A stretch of DNA of 64,000 nucleotides from Akkermansiaceae bacterium UBA2381 (GCA_002344215.1 DDSV01000049.1:246519-310518), one strand, 5' to 3'. Shown: positions 48,279-58,566, numbered from the stretch's first letter. Program-made: numbers and translations. The notes: generated by a model from the sequence alone, not told the origin.

Positions 48279-49742
48279 TTACTGACCGTTCAAAAACGGA
48301 GTAAAGAGATCGAGCGCTTTTTTTCCCTGCTCGATCAGTTCGTCGGTCTTAGGGGTTCCTGCTGAGGGGTTCAGGAGCTCCTGAGCACCTTCAATTACTC
48401 CGGTCGGCAACTCCGTGACAATCGCCTCGCCCGCCGCAGCAACCAGCCTGCCGGTGAGATCTTCTTTTGGCTCAATCGTTGTTCCCGACAATTTCATGGG
48501 AGCCCAACGGAACCCGTCACGATCCTCTACAAAGACAAGTCGCTCCGCTCCGGGGATCCAGCGCATCGTTCCCGGCGTGACCCCGACACGCAGGTCCCCG
48601 GATAATTGGTCACCGGCGAGATCGATCTGTCCCTCCACCCGGACGAGCCCGTCGGACTGGAGGACTAGATTTCTCAGTTCAACCCGACCGTCGGTTTTTT
48701 TGAAATCCACCGTGGCCTGGTTCAGAACGAGGCGATTGAATCGTTCCGAGCGGGTGTACTGGGCGATGCGCTTCAGCACCGGGATGGCTTCGATCACCCC
48801 TTCCGTCACATTCATCGTTCCCTCATAGACCAGAGCTCCCGGTGCCCCGGTGATTCTGACCGGACCGTCAATCACACCGGAAAGGCGGTCACGCCATTCT
48901 CCGCTCACCAGTTCGTCCACCTGAATCGACGAGATTTCCAGAGAGACATCAAAGTGACCGTGGTCCTCGAACCCGATCTCCCCTTTCCCGTCGATATGCC
49001 CGTCCTTGTAAATCCCGAGGGCACATTGATCGATAAAGAGTTCCTTCCCCCGCCATCGCAGTCCGAGATCCTTGAGACGAATCTCGGGTTGGTCGGGCAC
49101 GGCGATTTTCCCCCCTTCCGCCGAGATCTCCCACGAGCCCGCCTGAAAATCAGGCTCCATCGTGGACCGGGTCCCGCTCAGAAGAAAAACCGGCCCGGCC
49201 TCGTTCTCGACCGCGATGTTCGCGCTGGAGACAAGGATACGATCCACCTCGACCCGGTCCGGCGTGAACCGGGAAAGCCACGATGGCAGGGCCGGACCTT
49301 CCGCCGCCCCCGAATTGAAGGTCGATTCCTCCGGAGCCTTCCCCTCCTTTCGTCTGGACGAAAACTCCAGATTGAGACGATTCACCGAAATTTCAGGAAC
49401 CTCGAAGGCCTTGTTCTGAATCCCTCCCATTTTGGCGCGAACCCCGTCGAGCCCCAGTTTGGAGAATGCAGCCGCCTCGCTGCCAAGAGCGTTGAAACTG
49501 GACGTGTAGACCTCCGAACCCTCCCACTTCATCTCGGCAAGAGAGACCTCGGAACGCAACGCGGCCGAGCATCGCGCCGCGAGCCAGTCACGAAAACCAT
49601 CCCCGTGCAGCCATCCGTTGATCGCCGATTTCGCGATGAGAAGAACCACCACGATCGCCACCAGCAGTACGCCTCCGCCTATCAGGACGATCGCGAGCGG
49701 ATTAAAGGAACGCTTCGACTTTTTGCGGGACTTCGGAGGCAT
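48279..49742 (-). CDS. AsmA-like membrane-anchored envelope protein
   Basis: 487 residues: basic N-terminus, one membrane helix (about 17-37), then a long periplasmic part of beta-rich segments in the style of AsmA/YhdP proteins (for example LNLEFSSRRKEG, IDGKGEIGFEDHGHFDVSLE and VEGQIDLAGDQLSGDLRVGV). Such proteins are thought to help move lipids to the outer membrane. No clear catalytic motif. It is upstream of the atp operon on the same strand, but the promoter-like region between suggests separate control. The family call is moderate. Confidence 0.6.
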   Translation of the reverse strand: MPPKSRKKSKRSFNPLAIVLIGGGVLLVAIVVVLLIAKSAINGWLHGDGFRDWLAARCSAALRSEVSLAEMKWEGSEVYTSSFNALGSEAAAFSKLGLDGVRAKMGGIQNKAFEVPEISVNRLNLEFSSRRKEGKAPEESTFNSGAAEGPALPSWLSRFTPDRVEVDRILVSSANIAVENEAGPVFLLSGTRSTMEPDFQAGSWEISAEGGKIAVPDQPEIRLKDLGLRWRGKELFIDQCALGIYKDGHIDGKGEIGFEDHGHFDVSLEISSIQVDELVSGEWRDRLSGVIDGPVRITGAPGALVYEGTMNVTEGVIEAIPVLKRIAQYTRSERFNRLVLNQATVDFKKTDGRVELRNLVLQSDGLVRVEGQIDLAGDQLSGDLRVGVTPGTMRWIPGAERLVFVEDRDGFRWAPMKLSGTTIEPKEDLTGRLVAAAGEAIVTELPTGVIEGAQELLNPSAGTPKTDELIEQGKKALDLFTPFLNGQ

Positions 49743-49871
49743 GCCTGAAGAATCGCCATGATGGCGGGCCCGGTAAAGAAAAATTCATGGCGGAAAACGA
49801 CGATTTCCGAGCCCGCATTTCTTTCGTCTCCACTATTGCACTGCCAGCCCGAAGCTCTTAAAACTTCCCCT

Positions 49872-51560
49872 GTGCTCGATCTAAAAGAAATCCAATTCAC
49901 GATTCAGAAGGGGAAGGAAGAGATCCCCCTGCTTCAGAATATCAACCTCCAGGTCCCCACCGGACATTTCATGGCCATCGTGGGCCCCTCCGGCTGCGGA
50001 AAATCAACTCTTCTCAAGCTGATTGCCGGCATCAACCAGGAGACCGGGGGCAGCATTTTCTGGAACGGAAGGAATCTCTCCGAGGAGGGTGATCTCGAAC
50101 ATTCCGAAATTGGCTACGTCCCGCAATTCAGCATCGCCTTTGAAGCCCTCACCGTTGAGGAGAACATTGAGAGCGCGGTCCGGCTCCGGTCCGAAACCAA
50201 AAACCGCGCCGCCTTTGATGACCTCGTCGACAGTGTCCTCGCCTCCACCGGACTCGAAGCCATCCGCGACCGCCAGGTCAAGGTGCTTTCCGGGGGGCAA
50301 CGCCGCCGTCTCTCGCTTGCCCTCGAACTGGTGACCGATCCGGTGCTTCTGCTCTGCGATGAGGTCACAAGCGGCCTTGATCCGAAAAGCGAGCAGGAGA
50401 TCGTCGAACTGATGCATCAGCTAAGCCGAAATGAGCATCGTCTCGTCGCCAACGTGACCCACAGCCTCGCCAACCTCGACCTCTACGATTCCGTTCTCGT
50501 CCTCGACGCGGGACGGGTGGTTTACCACGGACCACCGAGGGCCCTTGAGCATTACTTCAGCGTCGAGAAGGCCGAGGATGTCTACCCCCGTCTTGCGAAA
50601 CGCAAAACAGAAGAGTGGGCGGAAAGCTGGGAAAAACACCGTCTCGCCTATTACGAATCCTTTGCCTTCAAAAACCCCGCGAATACCGAGTCCTCGGTCT
50701 CGGCGGTGACCCCGGGAGCACTCCCGCAGTTCTTCGCGCTTCTCTCGCGGCGCTGGAAGATTTTCTTCCGCGACAAAGGACAGATTTTTCTGCAACTCGC
50801 GATCATGATCGGGTTCCCCTTCCTCGTCATTATCTTTGAACTGGAGGGTGTTGAGCAAACCCGGCGGCTTTCGGATACACTCCCGGCGCTCAGCGAATAC
50901 AAGGCCGAGCAGGAAGCGATGGCCTTTAATCTGAATCTCGGTGGGGTCGTCTCGGGGCTTGTCATGTTCCAGGTCATTCTCCTCACCCTGATGGGCTCAA
51001 ACAACTCCGCCCGCGAGATCGCGGGGGAACGATACATTTTCGAGAAGGAGAAACTCGGGGGGGTCCGGCCGGTCGTTTACATCGCGAGCAAACTCGCTTT
51101 TCTCTCGGTGCTGGTGCTCCTCCAATCCTTCTGGATGGCCATTTTTGTGCAGAGTGTCTGCGAGATTCCCTCGCAGAGTTTTGTCCCGCATTTGCTCCTC
51201 CTTCTTCTTGTGAACGGGGCCATGACCGCCATCTGTCTCGGCATCTCCTCGCTCGCCAAAACCGCTGATCAGGCTTCACTGCTCAGTATCTACCTTGTCG
51301 GATTTCAGCTACCGCTTTCCGGGGCCGTCCTCGCTCTCCCGGAATGGGCGGGCTGGCTCTCGCGCCCCTTCATCTCCGCCTACTGGAGCTGGGCCGGGAT
51401 CATGGACGGGATGCAGCGCGACTATTTCCGCTACATTGAGGAAGTGACCGACACCTGGCTCGCCCCGATGTGGCTGGCGTTTCTGGTTCTGCTAGTCCAC
51501 GTCGCCCTGGGGCTCTTCATCGCCTATATCGGGGTGAAAAAGCCGCGATGGGACAACTGA
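49872..51560 (+). CDS. ABC transporter, fused ATPase and ABC2-type membrane domain (ABCG-like)
   Basis: 562 residues from a GTG at 49872. The frame is open from an ATG at 49758, but the ABC domain begins right at the GTG and the earlier start would leave 15 bp to the divergent AsmA-like gene. N-terminal ATPase: Walker A GPSGCGKST, signature LSGGQRRRL, Walker B LLLCDEVTSGLD. C-terminal membrane domain has about six helices from near residue 310 (QIFLQLAIMIGFPFLVIIF), of the ABC2 type. This half-transporter layout matches the ABCG group, which exports lipids or drugs as dimers. The substrate is unknown. The next gene starts within its last codons. Confidence 0.85.
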   Translation: MLDLKEIQFTIQKGKEEIPLLQNINLQVPTGHFMAIVGPSGCGKSTLLKLIAGINQETGGSIFWNGRNLSEEGDLEHSEIGYVPQFSIAFEALTVEENIESAVRLRSETKNRAAFDDLVDSVLASTGLEAIRDRQVKVLSGGQRRRLSLALELVTDPVLLLCDEVTSGLDPKSEQEIVELMHQLSRNEHRLVANVTHSLANLDLYDSVLVLDAGRVVYHGPPRALEHYFSVEKAEDVYPRLAKRKTEEWAESWEKHRLAYYESFAFKNPANTESSVSAVTPGALPQFFALLSRRWKIFFRDKGQIFLQLAIMIGFPFLVIIFELEGVEQTRRLSDTLPALSEYKAEQEAMAFNLNLGGVVSGLVMFQVILLTLMGSNNSAREIAGERYIFEKEKLGGVRPVVYIASKLAFLSVLVLLQSFWMAIFVQSVCEIPSQSFVPHLLLLLLVNGAMTAICLGISSLAKTADQASLLSIYLVGFQLPLSGAVLALPEWAGWLSRPFISAYWSWAGIMDGMQRDYFRYIEEVTDTWLAPMWLAFLVLLVHVALGLFIAYIGVKKPRWDN

Positions 51561-52228
51561 GGATGACCGCCGATGACGAACTGATCGAATTTCTCGGACG
51601 GCAGATCACCGACAACAAACGGGAGAAAATCGCCGCCGTCCTGAATGAACGGACGCGACATTTCACGGTGCTCCTCGAAGATATCTACCAGCCGCACAAC
51701 GCGAGCGCCTGCCTGCGCAGTTGCGATTGCCTCGGGCTGCAGGATGTCCACATCGTCGAAAGACGAAACGACTATCGCCCCAACAACAACGTTTCGATGG
51801 GAAGCTCAAAATGGCTCACCCTGCACCACTACCACCGCCCCGAGTCCGCTATTGAGACCCTCAAGGTCAAAGGCTACCGGCTCATCGCGACTTCCCCCAA
51901 TGAGGACGGTTACGATCTGTTGAACCTGCCCATCGACAAGCCGGTCGCGCTCCTCTTCGGATCAGAACACAAGGGGCTCTCCGACTCCGCCATGGCCGCC
52001 GCCGAGGGATACCTGCGCATCCCCATGTTTGGATTTACCGAGAGCTTCAACATCTCCGTGACCCTCGCCCTTGCCATCTCCCGCCTCGTCGAACGCCTCA
52101 GGGAAAGCGCCCTCGATTGGAAACTGAAGGACGAGGAGAAAAAAGAACTGACCCTGCGCTTTTACCGTAGCATCGTGGCCCGACACGAACTCCTCGAGCA
52201 GAAATTCTGGGAGTCGCGGAATCGTTGA
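51548..52228 (+). CDS. TrmH-type tRNA/rRNA ribose methyltransferase (SpoU family)
   Basis: 226 residues from the ATG at 51548, which overlaps the ABC transporter stop; an ATG at 51563 is an alternative. SPOUT-fold features: VLLEDIYQPHNASACLRSCD near the N-terminus (the family's N-x-x-A-x-x-R region), VALLFGSEHKGLSD and RIPMFGFTESFNISVTLALA, which form the SAM-binding knot. It probably methylates a 2'-O ribose, as TrmH does on tRNA G18; the exact RNA target cannot be told from the sequence. Followed 5 bp later by the AddB-like gene. Confidence 0.87.
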   Translation: MGQLRMTADDELIEFLGRQITDNKREKIAAVLNERTRHFTVLLEDIYQPHNASACLRSCDCLGLQDVHIVERRNDYRPNNNVSMGSSKWLTLHHYHRPESAIETLKVKGYRLIATSPNEDGYDLLNLPIDKPVALLFGSEHKGLSDSAMAAAEGYLRIPMFGFTESFNISVTLALAISRLVERLRESALDWKLKDEEKKELTLRFYRSIVARHELLEQKFWESRNR

Positions 52229-52233
52229 TCATC

Positions 52234-55209
52234 ATGCCCTCGCCAAAACGGGAAGAACAGACCGAGTTGCCACTCTTCGCGGCGGTTTCCCCGATGTCGG
52301 AATCCTCAGTGAGTTCGGCCGCATGGGAACGCCACTTCCTCGGCTGGGATCAGCCCGTGCTCGACTCCACCGTCGCATTTCTGGCAGCCGGCTGGGACGG
52401 GAGCGGAATGCTCGACCTCTCCGATCACCTCGTCGTCGTCCCGACCCGTCAGGCTGGCCGCCGTTTGCGCGAAGGACTCGCCCGCCACGCCGCCACCCGC
52501 GAGGCCGCGGTGCTGCCTCCGCTCGTGGTGACGCCGAATTACCTTTTTGCTCCCGCCCGGCTGGCGTCGAGCGGGCTCCCCGTCGCCTCGCCTCAGACCT
52601 CGCGACTCCTCTGGAGCGCCCTCCTTCTGCGACTGCCAACGACGGCTTTTCGCCGCCTCTTCCCGGTCGAGCCGGTCGAGCGCCATCTCGCCTGGGCGGA
52701 CCGGCATGCCGCCGAGTTCCTCGAAGTGCGGGATCTCCTCATCGAATCCGGACTCGACTTCCGCGCCGCCGCCGAACGTCTCGCCGAATCCGAAATCGAA
52801 ACGGCCCGCTGGCAGGAACTCGCCGCCCTTGAGGAGGCCGCCATCACGCTCATCGAAGCGGGTGGCTTTCGCGATCCCGGGCTCGCTTCGCTCGAGGCGG
52901 CCAAAGCCGGAGTTCTCCCCGCGACGATCCGCCACCTCGTCGTCGCGGCCGTGCCTGATCTGCGCCCGCTCGCGGCCGGGGCGCTCGCCCACCACGCCGC
53001 CGCGCTGCCCGTCACCTTGCTCGTGGCCGCCCCGGAAAACGAAGCCGACTCCTTCGACGATTTCGGACGACCGTGTCCCCTGACCTGGCTCGAGCGCGAG
53101 ATCGCTTTCACCGATCCCGCCGGCACCCTCCATCCCTGTGCCCATCCGCTCGCCCAGGCCGACCGTTGCCGCGAACTCCTCGCCTCCTACGAGGATCCCG
53201 CCGCCTCGGCCGCGATCGGTCTGCCCGATCCCGAGCTCGCGCCCACTCTCGAACACCGCTTCGCCGCCCACGGACTGCCCACCTACGATCCCGCCGGACG
53301 CGCCGTTTCGCGCGAGGGCATCGTCCATCTCCTGCGCCTCGTTTCCGAGCTTCTCGCGTCGGAACGTTACGACACCTTCCGCCAGCTCCTCCGCTGCCCC
53401 GGCTTCGCCACTGCGATGTTGCCCGAAGCCCGGCGCGATTCCCTGCGCTCCGGCTGGCTCTTGAAAGACTCCGACGAGCTCTCCTTCCGCCACCTCCCCG
53501 GTGATCTCGACGACGCCCTCGACGCGATCGCCCGCCAGCCTGACAAAACCACCACTCTCGCCACCGTCCTCGAGGGGGCGATGTCCTTCGTCGCCCGTCT
53601 CCGCAAGGGCGACTTCACCGAAGAACTCTGCGCTTTCCTCGCCGCCGTCTTCGCCGAAAAGCGCCTTTCCCCCCACGATCCCGAGACCGCCGTCTTCGCT
53701 GAAGTCGCCGCCGCGATCCACGCGCTCGAGTCCGACCTGGCCTCCGCCGCGCCCGCCTTCCCGAAGAAGCCCGGAGCCGATGACCGCTTTTACCTCCTTC
53801 TCTCCTCGCTCGGGGAATGCCGCGTCAATCTCGAGCGCGGACCGCGAGATCTCGACTTGCAAGGCTGGCTCGAACTGATCTGGGAGGACGCCCCCCACCT
53901 CCTCGTCACCGGCATGAACGATCACGCCGTGCCCGAGTCGCTCGTTGGACACGCCTTCCTTCCCGACTCGGCCCGCAAGCTCCTCGGCGTGCCCGACAAT
54001 GACGCCCGTTTCGCCCGCGACGCCTACGTCCTCGCCCTCCTCGTCGAGACACGACGAAAGAACGGCCGGCTCGATCTCCTCTTCGGACGTTTCTCCGCCA
54101 CCGGCGATCCTTTGCGTCCCTCGCGTTTGTTGTTTCAATGTCAGGATCACGAGCTCGCCTCACGGACCCTGCGCCTCTTCCGCGAGAGCGAGGCCGGACA
54201 CATCCCGCCCGCCCGCACCCTCGCCTGGCAGTTGAAACCCGCGCCACTGCCGGCCGAACACAAGATCTTCACCCGGATCAGCGTCACCGGCTTCAAGACC
54301 TACCTGACCTGCCCCTTCCGCTTTTACCTGAAACACGGCCTCGGGATGGAGCCGGTCGAGGCGGGCAAAAGCGAACTCGATTCCCGCGATTTCGGCAATG
54401 CCATCCACGCCGCCCTCGAAGCCTACGGACGCGACGAGGAACTGCGACGCTCCACCGATGCCGGCGTCATCGAGGCCGCCTTCGCGGCCGGGATCGACCG
54501 CTGGTTCGCGTGGCACTTCGGGCCGCGTCTTTCCACTCCCCTCCTCATCCAACGCGAAGCCGCGCGACGACGCCTCGCCCGCTGGGCCGCGATCGAAGCG
54601 GAACAGCGCTCAAACGGTTGGGAGATCCTCGAGGTCGAGGCGGAACTCGGGAAAACCGAATCGTGGGCCTTTGCGATCGACGGCATGCCCGTGACCGGCC
54701 GGATCGACCGCATCGAACGCCATCCCTCCGAGGGGCTCCGCGTCTTCGATTTCAAGACCCTCTCGCCCATGGAAAACGGACGCCGCAAAACCGTCGATCG
54801 TTTTCACCTCGTCAACGTGAAGCGCACCGAGGATCCCGCGTCTTTCCCCGCCTGGTCGCGCACCGTCGATGCGAAGGGCAAGGAGCTGCGGTGGATCGAT
54901 CTGCAGGTGCCGCTCTATCACCTCGCCCTTTCGCAGCGCTTTCCCGGCGAGACCATCACCGCCGGCTACGTCACCCTCGGACGTACCGCCGAGGAGATCG
55001 GACTCGATCCCTGGACCGGCCTCGACGAGTCCATCCTGACATCCGCCCAAACTTGCGCCGCCGGCGTCATCCGGTCCATCCGCGACGGGATCTTCTGGCC
55101 TGCCAACGAACGAATGCCCGAGTGGGACGAATTCCGCGCCATGCTCTCCCCGACCGCCGCCGATGCCGTCGACCCGAGAGGGTTGGGTGCGGCACATAAC
55201 CCTGTCTGA
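52234..55209 (+). CDS. AddB-like PD-(D/E)XK nuclease/degenerate helicase
   Basis: 991 residues from the ATG at 52234. The N-terminal half resembles AddB-type degenerate helicase domains: LVVVPTRQAGRRLREGL is where AddB enzymes start, but no Walker A is present. The C-terminal nuclease domain has SVTGFKTYLTCPFRFYL, then VTGRIDRIE and RVFDFKT (about residues 818-841), the PD-(D/E)XK core. The four cysteines that hold a 4Fe-4S cluster in Bacillus AddB are not all here. With the next gene it should form a double-strand-break end-processing nuclease. Very GC-rich codon use. Confidence 0.8.
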   Translation: MPSPKREEQTELPLFAAVSPMSESSVSSAAWERHFLGWDQPVLDSTVAFLAAGWDGSGMLDLSDHLVVVPTRQAGRRLREGLARHAATREAAVLPPLVVTPNYLFAPARLASSGLPVASPQTSRLLWSALLLRLPTTAFRRLFPVEPVERHLAWADRHAAEFLEVRDLLIESGLDFRAAAERLAESEIETARWQELAALEEAAITLIEAGGFRDPGLASLEAAKAGVLPATIRHLVVAAVPDLRPLAAGALAHHAAALPVTLLVAAPENEADSFDDFGRPCPLTWLEREIAFTDPAGTLHPCAHPLAQADRCRELLASYEDPAASAAIGLPDPELAPTLEHRFAAHGLPTYDPAGRAVSREGIVHLLRLVSELLASERYDTFRQLLRCPGFATAMLPEARRDSLRSGWLLKDSDELSFRHLPGDLDDALDAIARQPDKTTTLATVLEGAMSFVARLRKGDFTEELCAFLAAVFAEKRLSPHDPETAVFAEVAAAIHALESDLASAAPAFPKKPGADDRFYLLLSSLGECRVNLERGPRDLDLQGWLELIWEDAPHLLVTGMNDHAVPESLVGHAFLPDSARKLLGVPDNDARFARDAYVLALLVETRRKNGRLDLLFGRFSATGDPLRPSRLLFQCQDHELASRTLRLFRESEAGHIPPARTLAWQLKPAPLPAEHKIFTRISVTGFKTYLTCPFRFYLKHGLGMEPVEAGKSELDSRDFGNAIHAALEAYGRDEELRRSTDAGVIEAAFAAGIDRWFAWHFGPRLSTPLLIQREAARRRLARWAAIEAEQRSNGWEILEVEAELGKTESWAFAIDGMPVTGRIDRIERHPSEGLRVFDFKTLSPMENGRRKTVDRFHLVNVKRTEDPASFPAWSRTVDAKGKELRWIDLQVPLYHLALSQRFPGETITAGYVTLGRTAEEIGLDPWTGLDESILTSAQTCAAGVIRSIRDGIFWPANERMPEWDEFRAMLSPTAADAVDPRGLGAAHNPV

Positions 55210-58200
55210 TGAGCAACCCCTTCCAACTCCCTCACGAAATGATCCTCGCCTCGGCGGGGTCGGGGAAGACGTGGCAGCTCACGAACCGCTACATCGCCCT
55301 GATGGCGCTGCAGCTTCGCAGCGGCCAGCCTGTCGCACCCGAGCGCATCCTCGCGGCGACCTTCACGAAGAAGGCGGCGGGGGAATTCTTCGATTCCATC
55401 CTCGTGAAACTGGCCGAGGCGGCCTCCGATCCGAAGAAGGCCGCCGCCCTCGCCGGTGACCGCGAGGATCCGCTCGCACCCGTCCTCGCCACGCTCACAC
55501 CGGAGGATTACACGCGCCTCCTCCGCGTCTTCATCTCGCGGATGCCGCGACTCTTTCTCGGCACGCTCGACAGCTTTTTCGCGAACCTGCTGCGCGCCTT
55601 CCCCTCCGAGTTCGGTCTCACCGGCGACTTCGAGACGATGGACGATTACCAGTCCACTGTGGCCCGCGCGAGCGTCTATGATGCCGTCTTCACGCGTCGT
55701 CCTTTTTCGGGGAAGGGCGAGGATCCGGCCCAGACCGCCTTTCTCGAGGCCTTCCGTCTCGCCACCCTCGGATCGGATGAGAACCGCGTCGCCAAACAGT
55801 TGGATGGGTACATCGACGATCTTCATGATCTCTATTTGAATGCTCCCTCCTCCCAGCGCTGGGGGAACGCCGCCGCGATCTGGGAGGATGGTGGCAGCCA
55901 TTGGTTTGTCGAAGGGATAGTCCCCCGCGAGGAAAGCGGGCGACTGATTGCAGCGCTGAAGGCCATCGAAGCGGCGGGCGACAAGGTCGAATGGAAATAC
56001 TGGGACGAGTTTTTCGACGAGATCGCCGACTTCACACCCGGCTTCCCGCTGCCCGGACGCATCGCCTATGTGGCGGAGCGCGTCCTCGCCGCCTGGCGCG
56101 ACCTTGCCTCCGGCTCCGCCGCGATCAAATTCAACCGCACCGTCCATACCCTCGGACCCAACGGCTGCGAGCCGCTCCGCCGTCTCTTTCAATGGATCGT
56201 CGGCGGCGAGCTGAAGGCGAAACTCGAGCGCACCCGCGGCGTGCGCGAACTGCTCCATCACTATGAGGCGGCTTATTCAGGACAGGTGCGGCGGCGCGGT
56301 CTCCTCACCTTCCAGGACGTGCAGCTGCTCCTCGCGGGACGCGGCGAGGGCAACGCGGACGACTCGCCCATTTTCACGCAGATCCCCGGAGACGATGACC
56401 GTCTCCGCATCGATTACCGCCTCGACGCGCGCTACGATCACTGGCTCCTCGATGAATTCCAGGATACGAACCTCCTCCAGTGGCGCGTCATCGAGAATCT
56501 CATCGACGAGGTCGTGCAGGACACCTCGGGGACGCGCTCGCTCTTCCAGGTCGGCGATCTCAAGCAGGCCATCTATGCCTGGCGCGGCGGCGACACGCGG
56601 CTCTTCACCGACATCGCGGCCCGCTACAACGAACACGAGGAGCGCGTAAAACGGCGTCACCTCGATATCTCGTGGCGGTCGGGACACGACGTGATCGATC
56701 CGGTGAACCGCGTCTTCGGCGACAAGGCCGCCCTTGCTGCGCTCGAGCTGCCCGTCGCCGCGATCGAGCAGTGGGAATGGCACGATCACCTCGTCTCTTC
56801 GAAAGGCGAAGACTACGAGGGCATCACCCTGTTGCTGAATCCCGTGGCGCCTTCGGGAGAAAAGCCCGAGCCCGGCGATATCGACGCCCTCGTCGCCGCG
56901 ATCCTCGAGGAGATCGATCCGGTGCGGCGCGGTCTTTCCTGCGCCATCCTCGTGCAGAAAAACCGCTCGGGCGAGGAACTCGTCGACGCCCTCCGCGGCC
57001 TCACGCGCATCCCGGTGGTGAGCGAGTCGGAGATCTTCATCGCCTCGGACAATCCGCTGAACCGCGCGCTCATGAGCCTCTTCCAGATCGCGGCGCATCC
57101 CGGCGACACTTTCGCGTGGGAGCATCTGCGCATGGGACCGTTGGGAGGAATGTTAGAGTCTCGGGAGATCTCTTCACTCGCCTTTTCCTCGAATCTCCTC
57201 GCCGAACTCTTCGAGGGCAACTTCGAAGCGGTCTCGCGCCATTGGACGCGCGAACTCGAGACGGCGCACGACGCGCCCTTCGATGATTTCACCCGTGGCC
57301 GGGCCGAGGAATTCGCCCTCGCCGCACGGATTTTCGACGAATCGGGCAGCCGCGACATCGACGAGTTTCTCGCCTTTCTTGAGACCTACCGCACCCGCGA
57401 GGCCGTCGCCGGCCAGGTCGTGCAGGTGATGACGGTTCACAAGTCGAAGGGACTGACCTTTGACGCGGTCATTCTCCCCGAGCTCGACGGAAACTCCCTC
57501 GACACGGCCCGTCGCGAGATCGGGGCGAAAAAGGACGAAGCCCGCGAGGTCGAGTGGGTGCTGGAAATGCCGCGCAAGGAATTCGTCGCCGCCGATCCCG
57601 TGCTGGCGGACTATGCGGCCGAGCGCGCCGCCGAGGCGGCCTATGAGAATTTCTGCAAGTTCTACGTCGCGATGACGCGCGCGAGCCGGGCCAACTACCT
57701 CATCACGATGCCCCGCGGCTCCAGCTCCACCTCGCGAAATTTCGTGAAGCTGCTCGAAGATACTCTCGCGGGTGATCCGGGCGAGATTCACTTCGGAGAC
57801 GTGGCCGCGAAAATTCTCTACGAGAGCGCCACAGCCCGAACGAACCGGCGCTGGTATGAGGCCTTCCACCCCGCCGAAGAAGCGCCAGTAGAGGTGACCC
57901 ATTCCTCAACGGGCGTCGATCCGGCCCTCGGCCGCTTCCGCCCGCGCCGCCGCACGCCGAGCGGATCGGAGATCATCACGGTCAGCGCGGCCCAGCTTTT
58001 CAGCCGCAAGGGCGGCGAGGCGCGCGAATTCGGCACGCTCGTCCACGCGCTGTTTGAAGCGCTCGAGTGGAGCGGGACCTTCGATCTTGAGTCCCTCGCC
58101 GCGGATTGGACTTCCCGCCATCCTGGCTCGGGCTCGCTCGCGGACGCCCTCGATCAGGTGCGCGGAGTCCTCGCCGTGCCTGCGCTGCACGCCGCCCTCT

Positions 58201-58514
58201 CCTGTCCCGGCCCGCACGCAGAGGTCTGGCGTGAAAAGAATTTCGAGATTCTTCTCGGCGAGGAGTGGCTTTCGGGCACCTTCGACCGGGTCGTGATCGA
58301 GCGCGAGGCGGGCGGACGCGCCACCGCCGCCACGATTCTCGATTTCAAGACTGATCGCGTGGGCAATGATGATGAAATCGCGGCCGCAGTCGCCAAATAC
58401 CGGCCCCAACTCGAAACTTATCGTGAGGTTCTCCAGCGCATGACCGGCCTTCCTCAGGATTCGATACGCTGCGCCCTCATTTTCACCCGTGCCCGGACGC
58501 TCAAGTGGCTCTGA
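55209..58514 (+). CDS. AddA-like UvrD-family helicase/nuclease
   Basis: 1101 residues, start overlapping the AddB-like stop by one base. All superfamily 1 helicase motifs are visible: Walker A ASAGSGKT (14-21), TFTKKAA, LLDEFQDTN (motif II), FQVGDLKQAIYAWRGGD (III), VHKSKGLTFDAVILPELDG (V) and FYVAMTRASRANYL (VI). A C-terminal nuclease has SGTFDRVVIE and ILDFKTDR (about 1022-1048), the PD-(D/E)XK core. This matches AddA, the ATP-driven motor and nuclease of the AddAB complex, a RecBCD counterpart. A recombination hotspot role is inferred. Confidence 0.88.
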   Translation: MSNPFQLPHEMILASAGSGKTWQLTNRYIALMALQLRSGQPVAPERILAATFTKKAAGEFFDSILVKLAEAASDPKKAAALAGDREDPLAPVLATLTPEDYTRLLRVFISRMPRLFLGTLDSFFANLLRAFPSEFGLTGDFETMDDYQSTVARASVYDAVFTRRPFSGKGEDPAQTAFLEAFRLATLGSDENRVAKQLDGYIDDLHDLYLNAPSSQRWGNAAAIWEDGGSHWFVEGIVPREESGRLIAALKAIEAAGDKVEWKYWDEFFDEIADFTPGFPLPGRIAYVAERVLAAWRDLASGSAAIKFNRTVHTLGPNGCEPLRRLFQWIVGGELKAKLERTRGVRELLHHYEAAYSGQVRRRGLLTFQDVQLLLAGRGEGNADDSPIFTQIPGDDDRLRIDYRLDARYDHWLLDEFQDTNLLQWRVIENLIDEVVQDTSGTRSLFQVGDLKQAIYAWRGGDTRLFTDIAARYNEHEERVKRRHLDISWRSGHDVIDPVNRVFGDKAALAALELPVAAIEQWEWHDHLVSSKGEDYEGITLLLNPVAPSGEKPEPGDIDALVAAILEEIDPVRRGLSCAILVQKNRSGEELVDALRGLTRIPVVSESEIFIASDNPLNRALMSLFQIAAHPGDTFAWEHLRMGPLGGMLESREISSLAFSSNLLAELFEGNFEAVSRHWTRELETAHDAPFDDFTRGRAEEFALAARIFDESGSRDIDEFLAFLETYRTREAVAGQVVQVMTVHKSKGLTFDAVILPELDGNSLDTARREIGAKKDEAREVEWVLEMPRKEFVAADPVLADYAAERAAEAAYENFCKFYVAMTRASRANYLITMPRGSSSTSRNFVKLLEDTLAGDPGEIHFGDVAAKILYESATARTNRRWYEAFHPAEEAPVEVTHSSTGVDPALGRFRPRRRTPSGSEIITVSAAQLFSRKGGEAREFGTLVHALFEALEWSGTFDLESLAADWTSRHPGSGSLADALDQVRGVLAVPALHAALSCPGPHAEVWREKNFEILLGEEWLSGTFDRVVIEREAGGRATAATILDFKTDRVGNDDEIAAAVAKYRPQLETYREVLQRMTGLPQDSIRCALIFTRARTLKWL

Positions 58515-58537
58515 AACAAAAAAATCACGAATCAGGA

Positions 58538-58566
58538 TTGCACCCTTTCTGCTCTTTCGTTATAAC
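58538..58566 (+). promoter_or_regulatory. Sigma-70-type promoter TTGCAC-17-TATAAC
   Basis: The -35 TTGCAC (58538-58543) and the -10 TATAAC (58561-58566) are one mismatch each from consensus, with exactly 17 bp between. It lies 24 bp past the AddA-like stop. It should start transcription near 58573, which argues that the gene behind it begins at 58597 or 58669 rather than inside the AddA-like gene. Confidence 0.6.

Noticed and set aside
52306..54150. A 614-codon open frame on the minus strand opposite the AddB-like gene.
   Set aside because: Gly/Glu-rich shadow of a very GC-rich gene; no recognisable domain, and the plus-strand frame has nuclease motifs.
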